From the NCBI GenBank assembly GCA_021292105.1, contig CM037865.1, positions 70,360,356 through 70,424,355 on the forward strand: 64,000 nucleotides of DNA. The letters run 5' to 3'. A model generated the notes under the pieces. The model worked only from the letters and a program-made list of their open reading frames with translations. It made no database searches and was not told where the DNA came from. The stretch comes from Anadara kagoshimensis. Lineage: Eukaryota; Mollusca; Bivalvia; Arcoida; Arcidae. Below, piece by piece: positions 46,353 through 56,429 of this stretch. The position numbers were made by a program, and so were the translations under genes. The stretch's first letter is position 1. Every line of letters begins with the position of its first letter.

Positions 46353-46504
46353 CACAGGAACTTAATTGTAATTAATGTCTGAACTATACTATTCAGACTT
46401 TCTATACTATCCACTCCAGCACCAAGAAAAATTATTGTTTTTGGTGCTGGATAGTATAGAAAGTCTGAATAGTGTAGTTCAGACATTAATTACAAGTTCC
46501 TGTG
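46353..46504. mobile_element. Foldback MITE with 7-bp target duplication
   Basis: Nearly perfect palindrome. The left arm begins CACAGGAACTTAATTGTAAT and the right arm ends TAATTACAAGTTCCTGTG. The centre is CCAGCACCAAGAAAAATTAT then TGTTTTTGGTGCTGG. GATGGTG immediately flanks both sides (46346-46352 and 46505-46511). No coding capacity. Target duplication length fits an 8-bp (hAT-like) or similar transposase, but no relative is visible here. Confidence 0.92.
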
Positions 46505-46511
46505 GATGGTG

Positions 46512-47965
46512 TGAAAGATTAATGCATGATAATTGCATTTGTACTGTATATAATTTTGTCTATAATTTTTGTTTATAATAAGACAGCTCAACTTTGAAGC
46601 TAATGTCTCCTTCAGGCTTATAGAAGAGAAATGTCATGTTTATCATAAAGGTTTTATGAAGGCTGCTCATTATATTGAAACAGTTTTGACTAAAATGTAT
46701 AAATGAACTTGATAAAATCTCCATACATAAATTGCCCTTACATAAATTGTAATTAATTTAGACACAAGATATGTTATAAGGTCGGTAAGTCTTGTTTGAA
46801 ATAGGCAATAAAAGTGTACAGTTCCTCCTCCAGATAAGATGAGCAAATGTTGCCGCTAATGATTCAACAAGTGACATGATCAATCTATGCTGCTTCTAAT
46901 TGGGCCTATGATTATCATACCCAGAAATCACAAATTCACACTTGACATATTACAAGACTTTAAGAACATATTGTCAACCTAAAACCATTTAGTGGATTTA
47001 TAAAAAGTGTTATAAAAATACTTTTGCTCTATGGGTGCTTTTAAATGACATTATGCACTGATATAAAATAAATTAAACAAGCAAGAAGCTCTTCATAAAT
47101 ATTATGTTTATATTGATAACTATTATTTATATTTGAAACAAAAGAAAGATTTGTGACACTTTATTATAAACTAAGGTATTTTATGTAAATTATATAAGTG
47201 TTTAATACATTCTCATTTCTCAAGTAGACATTTATAATGTACTTTCATATAAAATATAAACCTTGAGGTAATAATGCCATAAAAGTGGTGTTTGATTATA
47301 ATAACATTTACCATACAGCATTTGTCAAGAGTTTCATTTTGCTGTTCTTATATAAACCTATGTCAGTATATAAATTCAATATATATCTGTATAGACCTAA
47401 TTTAAAACTGTTATATATAAAACTGGGGTGAAACTTGAGGTACAAGTAAACATACTTGATATACAGTTCTTTAATAATCTATTTGCAATATCTCCAAGTA
47501 TTGAAACAAGTTTTATTAAGTGATTCTTTGTAACTTCAACATGAGATTACTCTAAAGCAAACATTATCATATAGAGACCAATACTACTCCTGTTTGTATT
47601 TTTTAAATTAAAGTTTAAGAGGTGAATAAAATGCCATAAGTGAATATAGTGATAGGTAGGCAAACTTGTCTATATAGTTGAACCATCTTTGTAGGTGTCC
47701 ATTGAACAAGCTTAAGAAGTGAATAAAATATCATAAATGAATACAAAAATAGCTAGGTGAATCATAGAACTAGTTAACACTATTAAAATGCACATCAGTA
47801 AATACCAGGTTTTGTGTTACTTGAACATAGCAAATAGAACACTCGGTAAGATATGAAAGTTACTCATCTTGATATACATGTTAATGAAATCATATGTAAT
47901 AACAAAACCATTCAATAGATAAATAAAGAATATCGACTTGTCCCAAATATAATGGATATTTATAT
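46512..47965. other. AT-rich noncoding stretch
   Basis: No supported gene or repeat family. Confidence 0.35.
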
Positions 47966-48828
47966 ATACCCAGTTGCTACAATGTTGCTCAGTTGCTAGG
48001 AAATTTCTCAGTTGCTAGGATACTGTTCAGCTACTAGGATATCACTCACATGCTAGAATATTACTCAGTTGCTTGGATATTGCTCAGTTGCTAAGATATT
48101 GCTTAGTTGCTAGGATATTACACAGTTGCTAGGATATTGCTCAGTTGCTAGGATATTACTCAGTTGCTTAGATATTGCTTAGTTGCTAGGATATTACACA
48201 GTTGCTAAGATATTGCTTAGTTGCTAGGATATTACACAGTTGCTAAGATATTGCTTAGTTGCTAGGATATTACTCAGTTGCTAAGATATTGCTTAGTTGC
48301 TAGGGTATTACACAGTTGCTAAGATATTGCTTAGTTGCTAGGATATTACTCAGTTGCTTGGATATTGCTTAGTTGCTAGGATATTACACAGTTGCTAGGA
48401 TATTGCTCAGTTGCTAGGATATTGCTCAGTTGCTAGGATATCACTCAGTTGCTAGGGTATTGCTCAGTTGCTAAGATATTGCTTAGTTGCTAGGATATTA
48501 CTCAGTTGCTAGGATATTGCTCAGTTGCTAGGATATTGCTCAGTTGCTAGGATATTGCTCAGTTGCTAGGATATCACTCAGTTGCTAGGGTATTGCTCAG
48601 TTGCTTGGATATTGCTCAGTTGCTAAGATATTGCTCAGTTGCTTTGATATTGCTCAGTTGCTAGGATATTACTCAGTTGCTAAGATATTGCTCAGTTGCT
48701 AGGATATTGCTCAGTTGCTAGGATATTACTCAGTTGCTAAGATATTGCTCAGTTGCTAGGATACCACTCGGTTGCTAGGATATTGCTCATTTGCAAGAAA
48801 ACTTCAGTTGTTAGGGTATTGCATTTGA
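47966..48828. repeat. Minisatellite, 19-bp unit, about 45 copies
   Basis: Unit GCTCAGTTGCTAGGATATT with variants (ACTCAG, CACAG, GCTTAG; TAGG, TAAG, TTGG). Neighbouring variants alternate in blocks, showing higher-order duplication. It lies 220 bases upstream of the candidate exon at 49049. Confidence 0.96.
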
Positions 48829-49048
48829 ATAAACATTATTTGATTCTAAATAATGATCAACCACATAACTTGAAAATCATTTAATGATGTATAGTACGTC
48901 TTGGTATCCACACTGGCTAATTGAAAAGCTTTGAAAGGTAGTATAACAGAAAAAGTTTAGGTTCCTGATATTTTTCTTCAAGTCTTACATTATTTCCTTT
49001 CATACTTATAACTGATTCTTTGACCTTTTAAATTTTGATCTGTTTCAG

Positions 49049-49155
49049 GCTCCACATTCAATGCTTAATAGATGACAAAGTTGACAGATCCACAGGATTT
49101 ACAGATATTATCCTCGTAACAAGAGAGTTAAAACTTATAAAACCCAATAGTGCAA
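49049..49155 (+). CDS. Candidate internal coding exon of an unidentified gene
   Basis: A strong acceptor (GATCTGTTTCAG, 49037-49048) and a strong donor (GTAAGTATT from 49156) bound 107 bases. One frame is fully open and gives LHIQCLIDDKVDRSTGFTDI then ILVTRELKLIKPNSA (35 codons, 49050-49154), with mixed amino-acid composition unlike the low-complexity ORFs around it. The first G completes a codon from an upstream exon that I did not find. The trailing A joins in phase to the candidate terminal exon at 55957. I do not recognise the protein. Confidence 0.5.
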
Positions 49156-49214
49156 GTAAGTATTCAATCACACTTTTAGTGACAAAATCAGCACATATCT
49201 TAATTCCATTTTGA

Positions 49215-49464
49215 AATAAACCAATGCTGTAGCTCAATTGGTAGAGTGCTCACTCCGCAAGTGGAAGGTTTGATCCCCGGCCATATCTGACCCAAGACTT
49301 TAAAGTGAGTTGTGACTGTTCTTCACAGGCTTGGCACAATTAAGAACCTGCTGTATAATGCCATCATTGCAATACAAAGGTAAATTTTCTGCACCTTCGC
49401 CTATAGCTGGCAACATCTCGATTTAGGTGAAATTTTAAATGTTAAAAACAATTACTCAACTCAA
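49215..49464 (+). mobile_element. tRNA-derived SINE, family A (copy 2)
   Basis: Box A TAGCTCAATTGGTAGAG, a decayed box B (GGTTTGATCCCCGG), CTGACCCAAGACTTTAAAG, GGCTTGGCACA and TCGCCTATAGCTGGCAACAT. Shortened in the middle and diverged. It lies within the candidate intron. Confidence 0.88.
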
Positions 49465-49469
49465 CTCCA

Positions 49470-51636
49470 TCTTGTAATGCAACTTATGTCCTGTAGCTGC
49501 ATAATCATTGTTCATATCATAATCTATCCAGGTATACAGTTTTGGTAATTAAGACGGAATATGTACAAGGGCTTTCAGCAGAAAAGTGTAGCTCACTTGA
49601 GCACATACAGCCCATCAAACAACTTTATCAAAAATTTTATCATTGAATTCTGATTTTGTAACTGAGTACTGGAAATGTCAAATTGTACATGTATACAATT
49701 TATACAACTTGAGTGAAAAAAATTAGACCTACAAGTTATGCTCTCCCGAATTCAAAACCTTAAGAGCTACAATGTATGCTCTCCCAAATTAAAAACTTGG
49801 AGCTACAATCAATTATGCTCTCCCAAATTGTTCTTTAAACCTAACCCCCTCCTCCCACCACCACTGCATCAGCAGCAACTTACTTTTATTGTGTATGCTT
49901 TCATCTCTATAGGTAAAAGATAGTTTTATAAGTAAACAGACTAATTTATGCACCCTGTTTTTTAAAAACTAAGTACAAATAGGAGACAAAGTCCTTTTCT
50001 TTTAGAGACAATGACGATGATATTATGTATAAGTCAAAGGTTCAAGATATAGGTTTATTTAAATTAAGATTTGTAAAAGTTATTATTGCTACTCTTTAAA
50101 CCACAAAATGCCAAAGTTCAACTTTAAACATATTTTTGGAAGTTTAAAAGGTGTTGAAATGTCATGCGTGACTATTTAGTGGGGGTGGGAATTGTATTAC
50201 AGGAGATAGAAATCTAGAGTAGCATGTGAACCATGTCAAGGTTTCTCTAAATTGTATTTGGGTATATACCTGTAAATAAATATACTCTATAGTAGATTGT
50301 ATGTTAAAGTTCCACACATATGAGCTGGCAGTCTGCCTTCTTATTTGAAAATTTAACATGGTTTGACAAATTGGAAGTTTGAATGATTTTTTTCATTTAT
50401 AATGATTTACAGATAAAAGCAACTTTGCTTCTATATGTGTTTTCTGTGAAATGACATACATATATTTATTATATTTATTAAAGGGTCAAATGTCCAGTCA
50501 TATATGTCCAGTTATACTACCTGATTACACTTTTACCTGTAAGGGTTATACTATACCTGTAATCAAGGTGTTTATTTACCTATAAAGTAGCCAAGTTTTG
50601 AAGTGATAAAACTGTCAAATTTGTTACTCTGCCAAAATCGTGACTTAGAGAGAGACTGTCATTGCATGATGTATTAAAAGAGTTTATCTCTAACAGTTAG
50701 ATAACGGGTCTATATTTCATTTTCAAATTCAGCTATATATACACCACCTGTTATTTGTTTGAGAATTGTAACGGGATTGAGAAAATTAAAAAAAAAAAAA
50801 AACCAATCAAAACAAATTTAACTCATCTCCGGTTGCTGCAGCTAATGAACCTTTGGACACTTCCAAGTGGAAAGCAAGAATTGTTCCACAAGACTAAAAC
50901 ATGATAACCAGCCAAAGGTTTAAAAGCTCAGATAAATAGGAAAGTGTTAGATGCACCAACACTTCAGGCTGACCAGTCAAATTTATTTATTTATCCAGAT
51001 CAGTACATTTTAGTGTGCAAGGTTGCCATTGAGGTACTTTTTTACCGTTAAATGTTTGATTTTGGTACAATTTCCATACCAAATGTCTGAATTCTTAGTA
51101 CTTTTCATTGAAAAAACCCGGTTAAAATGGGGAAATCCGTCTAATTTGACCTTTTCATTTTAGCCGTCCCTTTATCCGTTTTTATGTTACAAATCCACTA
51201 AAAAACAGATAAATCCATTGAATTGGTCAGCCTGACACTTTATACATGTTATACACTTATTTCTAGAAACAGGACAAATTATGGTAAGGCATTCATTGTC
51301 TGTCCATCCATCCATATGTCTATCTGTCCTTCCATAATAGTTTGCATATCATATAATTCCAACAACCTTGATGATAAATTGTTATAGATGATTACCATAA
51401 TATGACATTGTGTGCATCAGAAGAGGGATTAACTCTGGACATGTGTGACTTTGAAATTTTGATCATGTTATATCATCAAACACACCCCACCTCCATCCCA
51501 ACAGCCCCACTACTGTAAAGAACAGGACATAATATGGACAAGAGCCTTAGGTTTTGTTTTCTTTCACATGTTGCTGCTGATTGTTTTTTCCTTTTTTATC
51601 ATTACAATCTTTACCAACAGTTTAAGGACAAATATA
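49470..51636. other. AT-rich noncoding stretch within the candidate intron
   Basis: Three spaced repeats of TATGCTCTCCCAAATT-like text at 49738-49830. CTGTCCATCCATCC and related text at about 51299-51560 may be a remnant of the GTCC-rich repeat class. No gene. Confidence 0.35.
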
Positions 51637-51818
51637 TACAGTCGAACCTGCCTTAAAGGCCACCTCTATATAAGAGGTACCTGCTTATAAAGGCCAGTTG
51701 AATGGTATTCCAATTGTTCTTTTTTCATATTATTTGAACCTGTATATAAAGGTCACCTGCTCATAAGGTCATGTTTACTGGTTCCCTTGGGTGGCCTTTA
51801 TAGACAGGTTTGGCTGTA
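51637..51818 (+). mobile_element. TA-flanked MITE, family TACAGTC (copy 2)
   Basis: TACAGTCGAACCTGCCTTAA at the left and TAGACAGGTTTGGCTGTA at the right. The interior has CTTATAAAGGCCAGTTGAAT and GGTTCCCTTGGGTGGCC. Confidence 0.88.
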
Positions 51819-52349
51819 AATGGCGTTGTATCCTGCTCCTCCTAGTGGTGCTCTTGGTAACATCTTAAAAACTAAGCAATTCAGACTGAATCAAAATGAT
51901 AAAGTTCTAACTCCAGACCACATGCTTGCCACTTTTGAGGGCCAGGTGATCACAAAATTATTGATGTAAAATTACATTAAAGAGTAATATTTGGATCACA
52001 TTTGAATTTGTATGACATACATACATGTGTATTTATTAACAGAATGTTCATATTACATTACTTAGATAGAAATCTGACACAATTTTATATGGTTATATCC
52101 AAGTCTACATCTGTAAAATGTGGTCAGATTCAAGGTTAACAGTAAATTAAATCTAAACAATTTATGATTAAATCCATATGGTTTAGAGTCAAATTTAAAT
52201 TTTAAAATATGAATTTCATACTTATTGATAGTAGGTTTAAAAGTTTTTAAAATTTTTTTTTTTTAGTTTAGTATAGGTTATCTGGCAAAATAACTTTAGT
52301 TTGAGTTATCAAAGTGGTTGAAAAACTAGAACCACTATCCAGAAATTGC
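51819..52349. other. AT-rich noncoding stretch
   Basis: No supported gene. Confidence 0.35.
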
Positions 52350-52455
52350 CTCTAGGTATGTGGACATCCAGAATTGTCACCCGACAGAAGGGTTGTCACC
52401 CGAGGGTGAAAACCCTTCTGAAGGGTGACAATTCTGGATGTCCACATACCTAGAG
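52350..52455. repeat. Large palindrome next to the second recombinase fragment
   Basis: The left arm CTCTAGGTATGTGGACATCC, AGAATTGTCACCC pairs with the right arm ending ACATACCTAGAG. The inner part contains GGTTGTCACCCGAGGGTG and CCCTTCTGAAGGG. GGTTGTCAC (52391-52399) recurs at 52886-52894 on the other side of the recombinase fragment. Confidence 0.92.
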
Positions 52456-52567
52456 AGCAGTTATTATGTTATTATACCTAAACAAAGCTTACCATGTAAA
52501 ATGACACAAACAATATATAAATTTTAAACTAAATTAAATGCAGCCAGTTTACACTTTCAACCATCCT

Positions 52568-52708
52568 TTACCAGGGCGCTCGTCTACATACTTTATATTC
52601 TGCAGAATCTAGGTTTACCTCTCTTTCTGTTTCCATCAAATGCATTTTTAGTATTTTCACTAAAGCTTGGGTGCCCCTTTTTGTGTTTTCTGCATCTTTG
52701 TCATTCAT
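52568..52708 (-). pseudogene. N-terminal fragment of a tyrosine recombinase (KIAA1958/DUF3504 type)
   Basis: The minus strand reads, from ATG at 52708, MNDKDAENTKRGTQALVKIL then KMHLMETEREVNLDS, and stops at TAA 52568-52570 after 46 codons. The DAENTKR..T....K.LK.YL-like pattern is typical of the N-terminal SAM-like region of these recombinases. The frame is open for about 20 codons upstream of the ATG, including a poly(T) tract, so the true start is uncertain; an ATGGCGGAC at about 52761 is in another frame. Nothing of the catalytic domain remains between this fragment and the palindrome at 52350-52455, so it is a large internal deletion. Confidence 0.55.
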
Positions 52709-52823
52709 ACTTAACTCCAAGTCCGCTTTCAACGAACTACAAAAAAACGACTGTCCGCCATTGTTATTGTTTACAAAAATGACAACATGGTCCAGTTGTA
52801 CAAATTATTTCCCTTGTACCGGG

Positions 52824-52894
52824 TTATCACCGGGTGATAATAGTATTATCACATGGCTGTGAGAGGTTATCACATGGCTGTGAGAGGTTGTCAC
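52824..52894. repeat. Three-part palindrome and tandem unit 5' of the second recombinase fragment
   Basis: TTATCAC (52824-52830) pairs with GTGATAA (52834-52840). GTGATAATA (52834-52842) also pairs with TATTATCAC (52844-52852), an A-A'-A arrangement like 4741-4776. Then TTATCACATGGCTGTGAGAG is repeated at a 22-base step, ending in GGTTGTCACACGC. Confidence 0.85.
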
Positions 52895-53049
52895 ACGCTA
52901 ACAGTGATTCTGTGGGAAATATCTCATTTATTACATGTCATATATGTGATTGGAAAACATCCAATGGAAAGTGTTTTAATATATGTGAGGTATAATAATC
53001 ACATTTAAAAATCTGATTGCAAAAATGTTAAATGACATACATATTTGTA

Positions 53050-53094
<45 letters not shown>

Positions 53095-53291
53095 CACACA
53101 CACATAGTCACACACACACCTACATGCACACACAGACACACATGCATACACACACAAACACACACACACACACACACACACACATATGCACACAGACACA
53201 TACACACAATTACACACACACACATGCACACACAGACACAGAGACACACACACACATACACACACACACAGACACACACACACACACACAT

Positions 53292-53324
<33 letters not shown>

Positions 53325-53415
53325 CACACACACACACACATGCACACACACACACACACACACATGCACACACACACACACACACACACACATGCACACA
53401 CACACACACACACAC
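53050..53415. repeat. Interrupted (CA)n microsatellite, about 365 bp
   Basis: CA repeats broken by CATGCACACA and CAGACACA variants. All His/Thr or Cys/Val ORFs are artefacts. Confidence 0.98.
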
Positions 53416-54177
53416 TTTATGATAATCATTCTACTAAAAAAAATGCAGAAAACTGCTGTTTTTGACAACTTAAATACATTTCATGATTTCACAAAAATAA
53501 GATTGCAGATGTTTAATCGGTGTAATTATATATAAATCTGTCAGAGTCTTTAATTTTATTACATAATGTTTATGAAAATTTATAATAATTTGACTAGCAT
53601 TTGATTAATGAATTGTTGTAAGGCTGGTTTATATCACATTAAAGAGTGCTTTCAGTGTAACCTGCCAAAAAAATCCAAAGTAACTTATAGTCTAGGGAAG
53701 AAAGAGTTAATAATTGGAACATGATGTTGTTCATAAATTTTCAATTTACATGTGAACTAATATTCAGAAACGTCCATGAGGAAAATATCCAGACACTTAT
53801 TAAATAAGATGACATATAAAGGCCTGGGTTTATATTATATCCTGCTCACAATACAGAGTCTGATTGATCAAGTATCACAGCTAGCCATATTGACCAGTTT
53901 TAAGATTCTTTTTGAAAAATAAATCAATATTTTGTCTTTTAGGATAATTGACTATGGTACTTGATATAGGTGTAACTCCTGTTATTTGTTTCCATATTTA
54001 TACAGTTTGACAGAACATACATTGTTGTCACTTATGTTACATACACAATTGGACAACAAATGATGCAGTGTCTATTTCTGCTGATTGTTCCAGTATTCAG
54101 ATATTCACACTGGTCACATTATTTGATTTTAAGTTCCCTATTCAGTTGCTTACAATTAAGTCTGTAAACTTGATGGT
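53416..54177. other. AT-rich noncoding stretch
   Basis: No supported gene. Confidence 0.35.
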
Positions 54178-54760
54178 CATTGGCTGAATCCCTGGAGGTT
54201 ATAAAGATTGTGTTTAGATCCTTAGAGTTTGCTTGCTGGGTCCATGAAGGTTGTAGACTGGGTCATGGAGGTTGTAAGCTGGGTCCATGGAGGTTGTTGG
54301 CTAGGCCCATGGAGGTTGTTGGCTGGATCCATGAAATTTGTTGGCTTGATCCATGGAGGTTGTAAGCTGGGTCCATGGAGGTTGTTGGCTGAATCCCTCA
54401 AGGTTGTTGGCTGGATCCATGGAGGTTGTTGGCTGGATCCCTTGAGGTTGTTGTCTGGGTCCATGAAGGTTGTTGGCTGGATCCATTAAGGTTGTTGGCT
54501 GGATCCCTCGGGGTTGTTGGCTGGATCCCTTGAGGTTGTTGTCTGGGTCCATGAAGATTGTTGGCTGGATCCATTAAGGTTGTTGGCTGGATCACTGGAG
54601 GTTGTAAGCTTGATCCCTGAAGATTGTTTGTTAGCTCAATCCCATGGAGTTGTTGAGTAGATCTCGAGGGTTTTTGTTTGGGATCCTAGAGTTTGGTAGC
54701 TGGACCCTTGATGATTGCTTACTTGACCCCTTGATGTTGTTTGCTGGATTCGGGGAGAAG
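54178..54760. repeat. Minisatellite, 22-bp unit, about 26 copies
   Basis: Unit GTTGTTGGCTGGATCCATGG plus AG, with variants (AAGCTGGGTCC, CCCTTGAGG). It decays towards the right end. Tryptophan/glycine-rich ORFs on + and proline/asparagine-rich ones on - are artefacts. Confidence 0.95.
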
Positions 54761-54910
54761 GTTTAGAAGGATTCTTTCTGATCTTCTGGTCTTTTGGTTT
54801 ATTATTTGAACCATATAATTCACAAAAGGTATCAATATGTTAAAGCACTTAACAATTGGATTGAGTATTGTGAAAGCTGAAGTCTTATATTACCTAACCC
54901 CTGACATAAA

Positions 54911-55239
54911 GTTGAGTTGAGTAATGATGTTTAACCTCCCAGACAAGAATATTTAACTTATATCATGACTTTGCCAGTTAAAGGGAAAGTGCAGACATTT
55001 TGCCTGTGTGTTGCGTTTGTGGCATTATACAACAGGATTTTTGTATCATGCCACACCTACCATGACAAGGGGCCTCGTTTATTTTACCATGGCTTTTATT
55101 TCATAGTGCTAAATACTTGGCAAAAGAAAAGTCACTATCCACTTTCAAGTCTTGGGTCAGACCTGGCTGGGGATCAAACCCACAACCTCCCACTTACAAA
55201 GCAAGCACTCTACCAACTGAGCTATCACAGTGGTTAAGC
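54911..55239 (-). mobile_element. tRNA-derived SINE, family A (copy 3)
   Basis: On the minus strand: a TAGCTCAGTTGGTAGAGTGC box A, a decayed box B (GGGTTTGATCCCCAGCC), AGGTCTGACCCAAGACTTGA, then the body and tail to GTTAAACATCATTACTCAAC. The two ORFs read across it are not genes. Confidence 0.9.
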
Positions 55240-55956
55240 CTGATATATAGAATAAGCCTGAAACAATTAGTTTATCTAACTACACAGCTGTGTTTTTCTG
55301 GATATAAGTAACAAACATGCATTTTATATTAAAAAAAAAACTTCAATACATCAAACAAGTTTTATTTATGTAAAAATTCTTTCATAATCGTTACAAACAT
55401 GTCTATTTTGCACCATATATAATAGCAACTCAAAATGAAATATTTAAAATTTTATTTCCCTGTATAGATATGGTACACTGGTACAATGCAGCATGGTTAG
55501 AGAATATCAGCTGATAAAGGTTAAAACACCATATCAGTCCTAGGAACAGGGGTAAAAATCTTACTCAGACTGAGTATCCATTGAAGTCTGACCAACTGCT
55601 GTTATTTCACACCCACTAATTTACACACCCTTTGAAGTAACAATAGAGTGGTCACTTGAAGGGAGAGTATGACCTGAGGGGTTTGATCATGGTCAAGTTT
55701 AATTTGATCTTTAACTAATCCTATTATATAGATGTACAGGATGTAACATACACCTGTGTATATGTTTAAAAGTTAACTTTAGATTTCATTTCAAAACAGC
55801 TTGGTAATGAATTCTAATAATTTTGGTGAATTTTTTCATTTAAATTTATAATTTTATTATATTTTTATATTTCAAAGACTTTTTATTTATGATATTACAC
55901 CTTTGTATTTACATTAAATTTAAGTGTGTACTTCAAATCTGAATTTATTTTTACAG

Positions 55957-56000
55957 GCACATATTTCAAAGATGGACAATTGTTGAATAATGTCTTGTAA
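55957..56000 (+). CDS. Candidate terminal coding exon paired with 49049-49155
   Basis: The acceptor TTTATTTTTACAG (55944-55956) precedes GC, which completes a Ser codon with the A left over from the exon at 49155. The frame then reads TYFKDGQLLNNVL and ends TAA at 55998-56000. The phase match is the main support; the segment is short, so chance is possible. Product unknown. Confidence 0.35.
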
Positions 56001-56348
56001 AATTCTTTTGCTGAAAAAAGTTAACATTCTTTCAAGATGAAAAAGTAGAGGGGTCATCGTTATTTATTGACAAATTTTTCAATTCTTTAAAACAAATCAT
56101 AAAGAATCGGATACATTAAAATACATTAGAAAGACAAATATTGAGAGAGAAATAAAAACGCACAAAAATGGGTTGAAGTATTGTGGCGACAAACCACTTA
56201 CCAGCAGTTAGTTTTTCATCAGTTATAGAAAACCAAAGACAGAAAACGACAGTGTCGACTTAAAGTGAAATAACGGGAGAAATGAATACAGACAATTACA
56301 AAGAATGTTCAAAAATTAATCATCACAATATACATGTATACAATGACG

Positions 56349-56368
56349 GAGAGAGAGAGAGAGAGAGA
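56349..56368. repeat. (GA)n microsatellite between 17-bp direct repeats
   Basis: The GA run lies between two copies of ATGTTCAAAAATTAATC (56305-56321 and 56406-56422). Confidence 0.85.
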
Positions 56369-56429
56369 TTTGATGGCAAATTTTTATTTTATTTTCTTTA
56401 TTTAGATGTTCAAAAATTAATCGGTCAAA

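Noticed and set aside
46762..46790. Short segment between TTTAG and GGTAAGT
   Set aside because: Only about 23 bases, stop codons in context, no partner.
53025..53535. His/Thr and Cys/Val ORFs of up to 167 codons
   Set aside because: Translations of an interrupted CA microsatellite.
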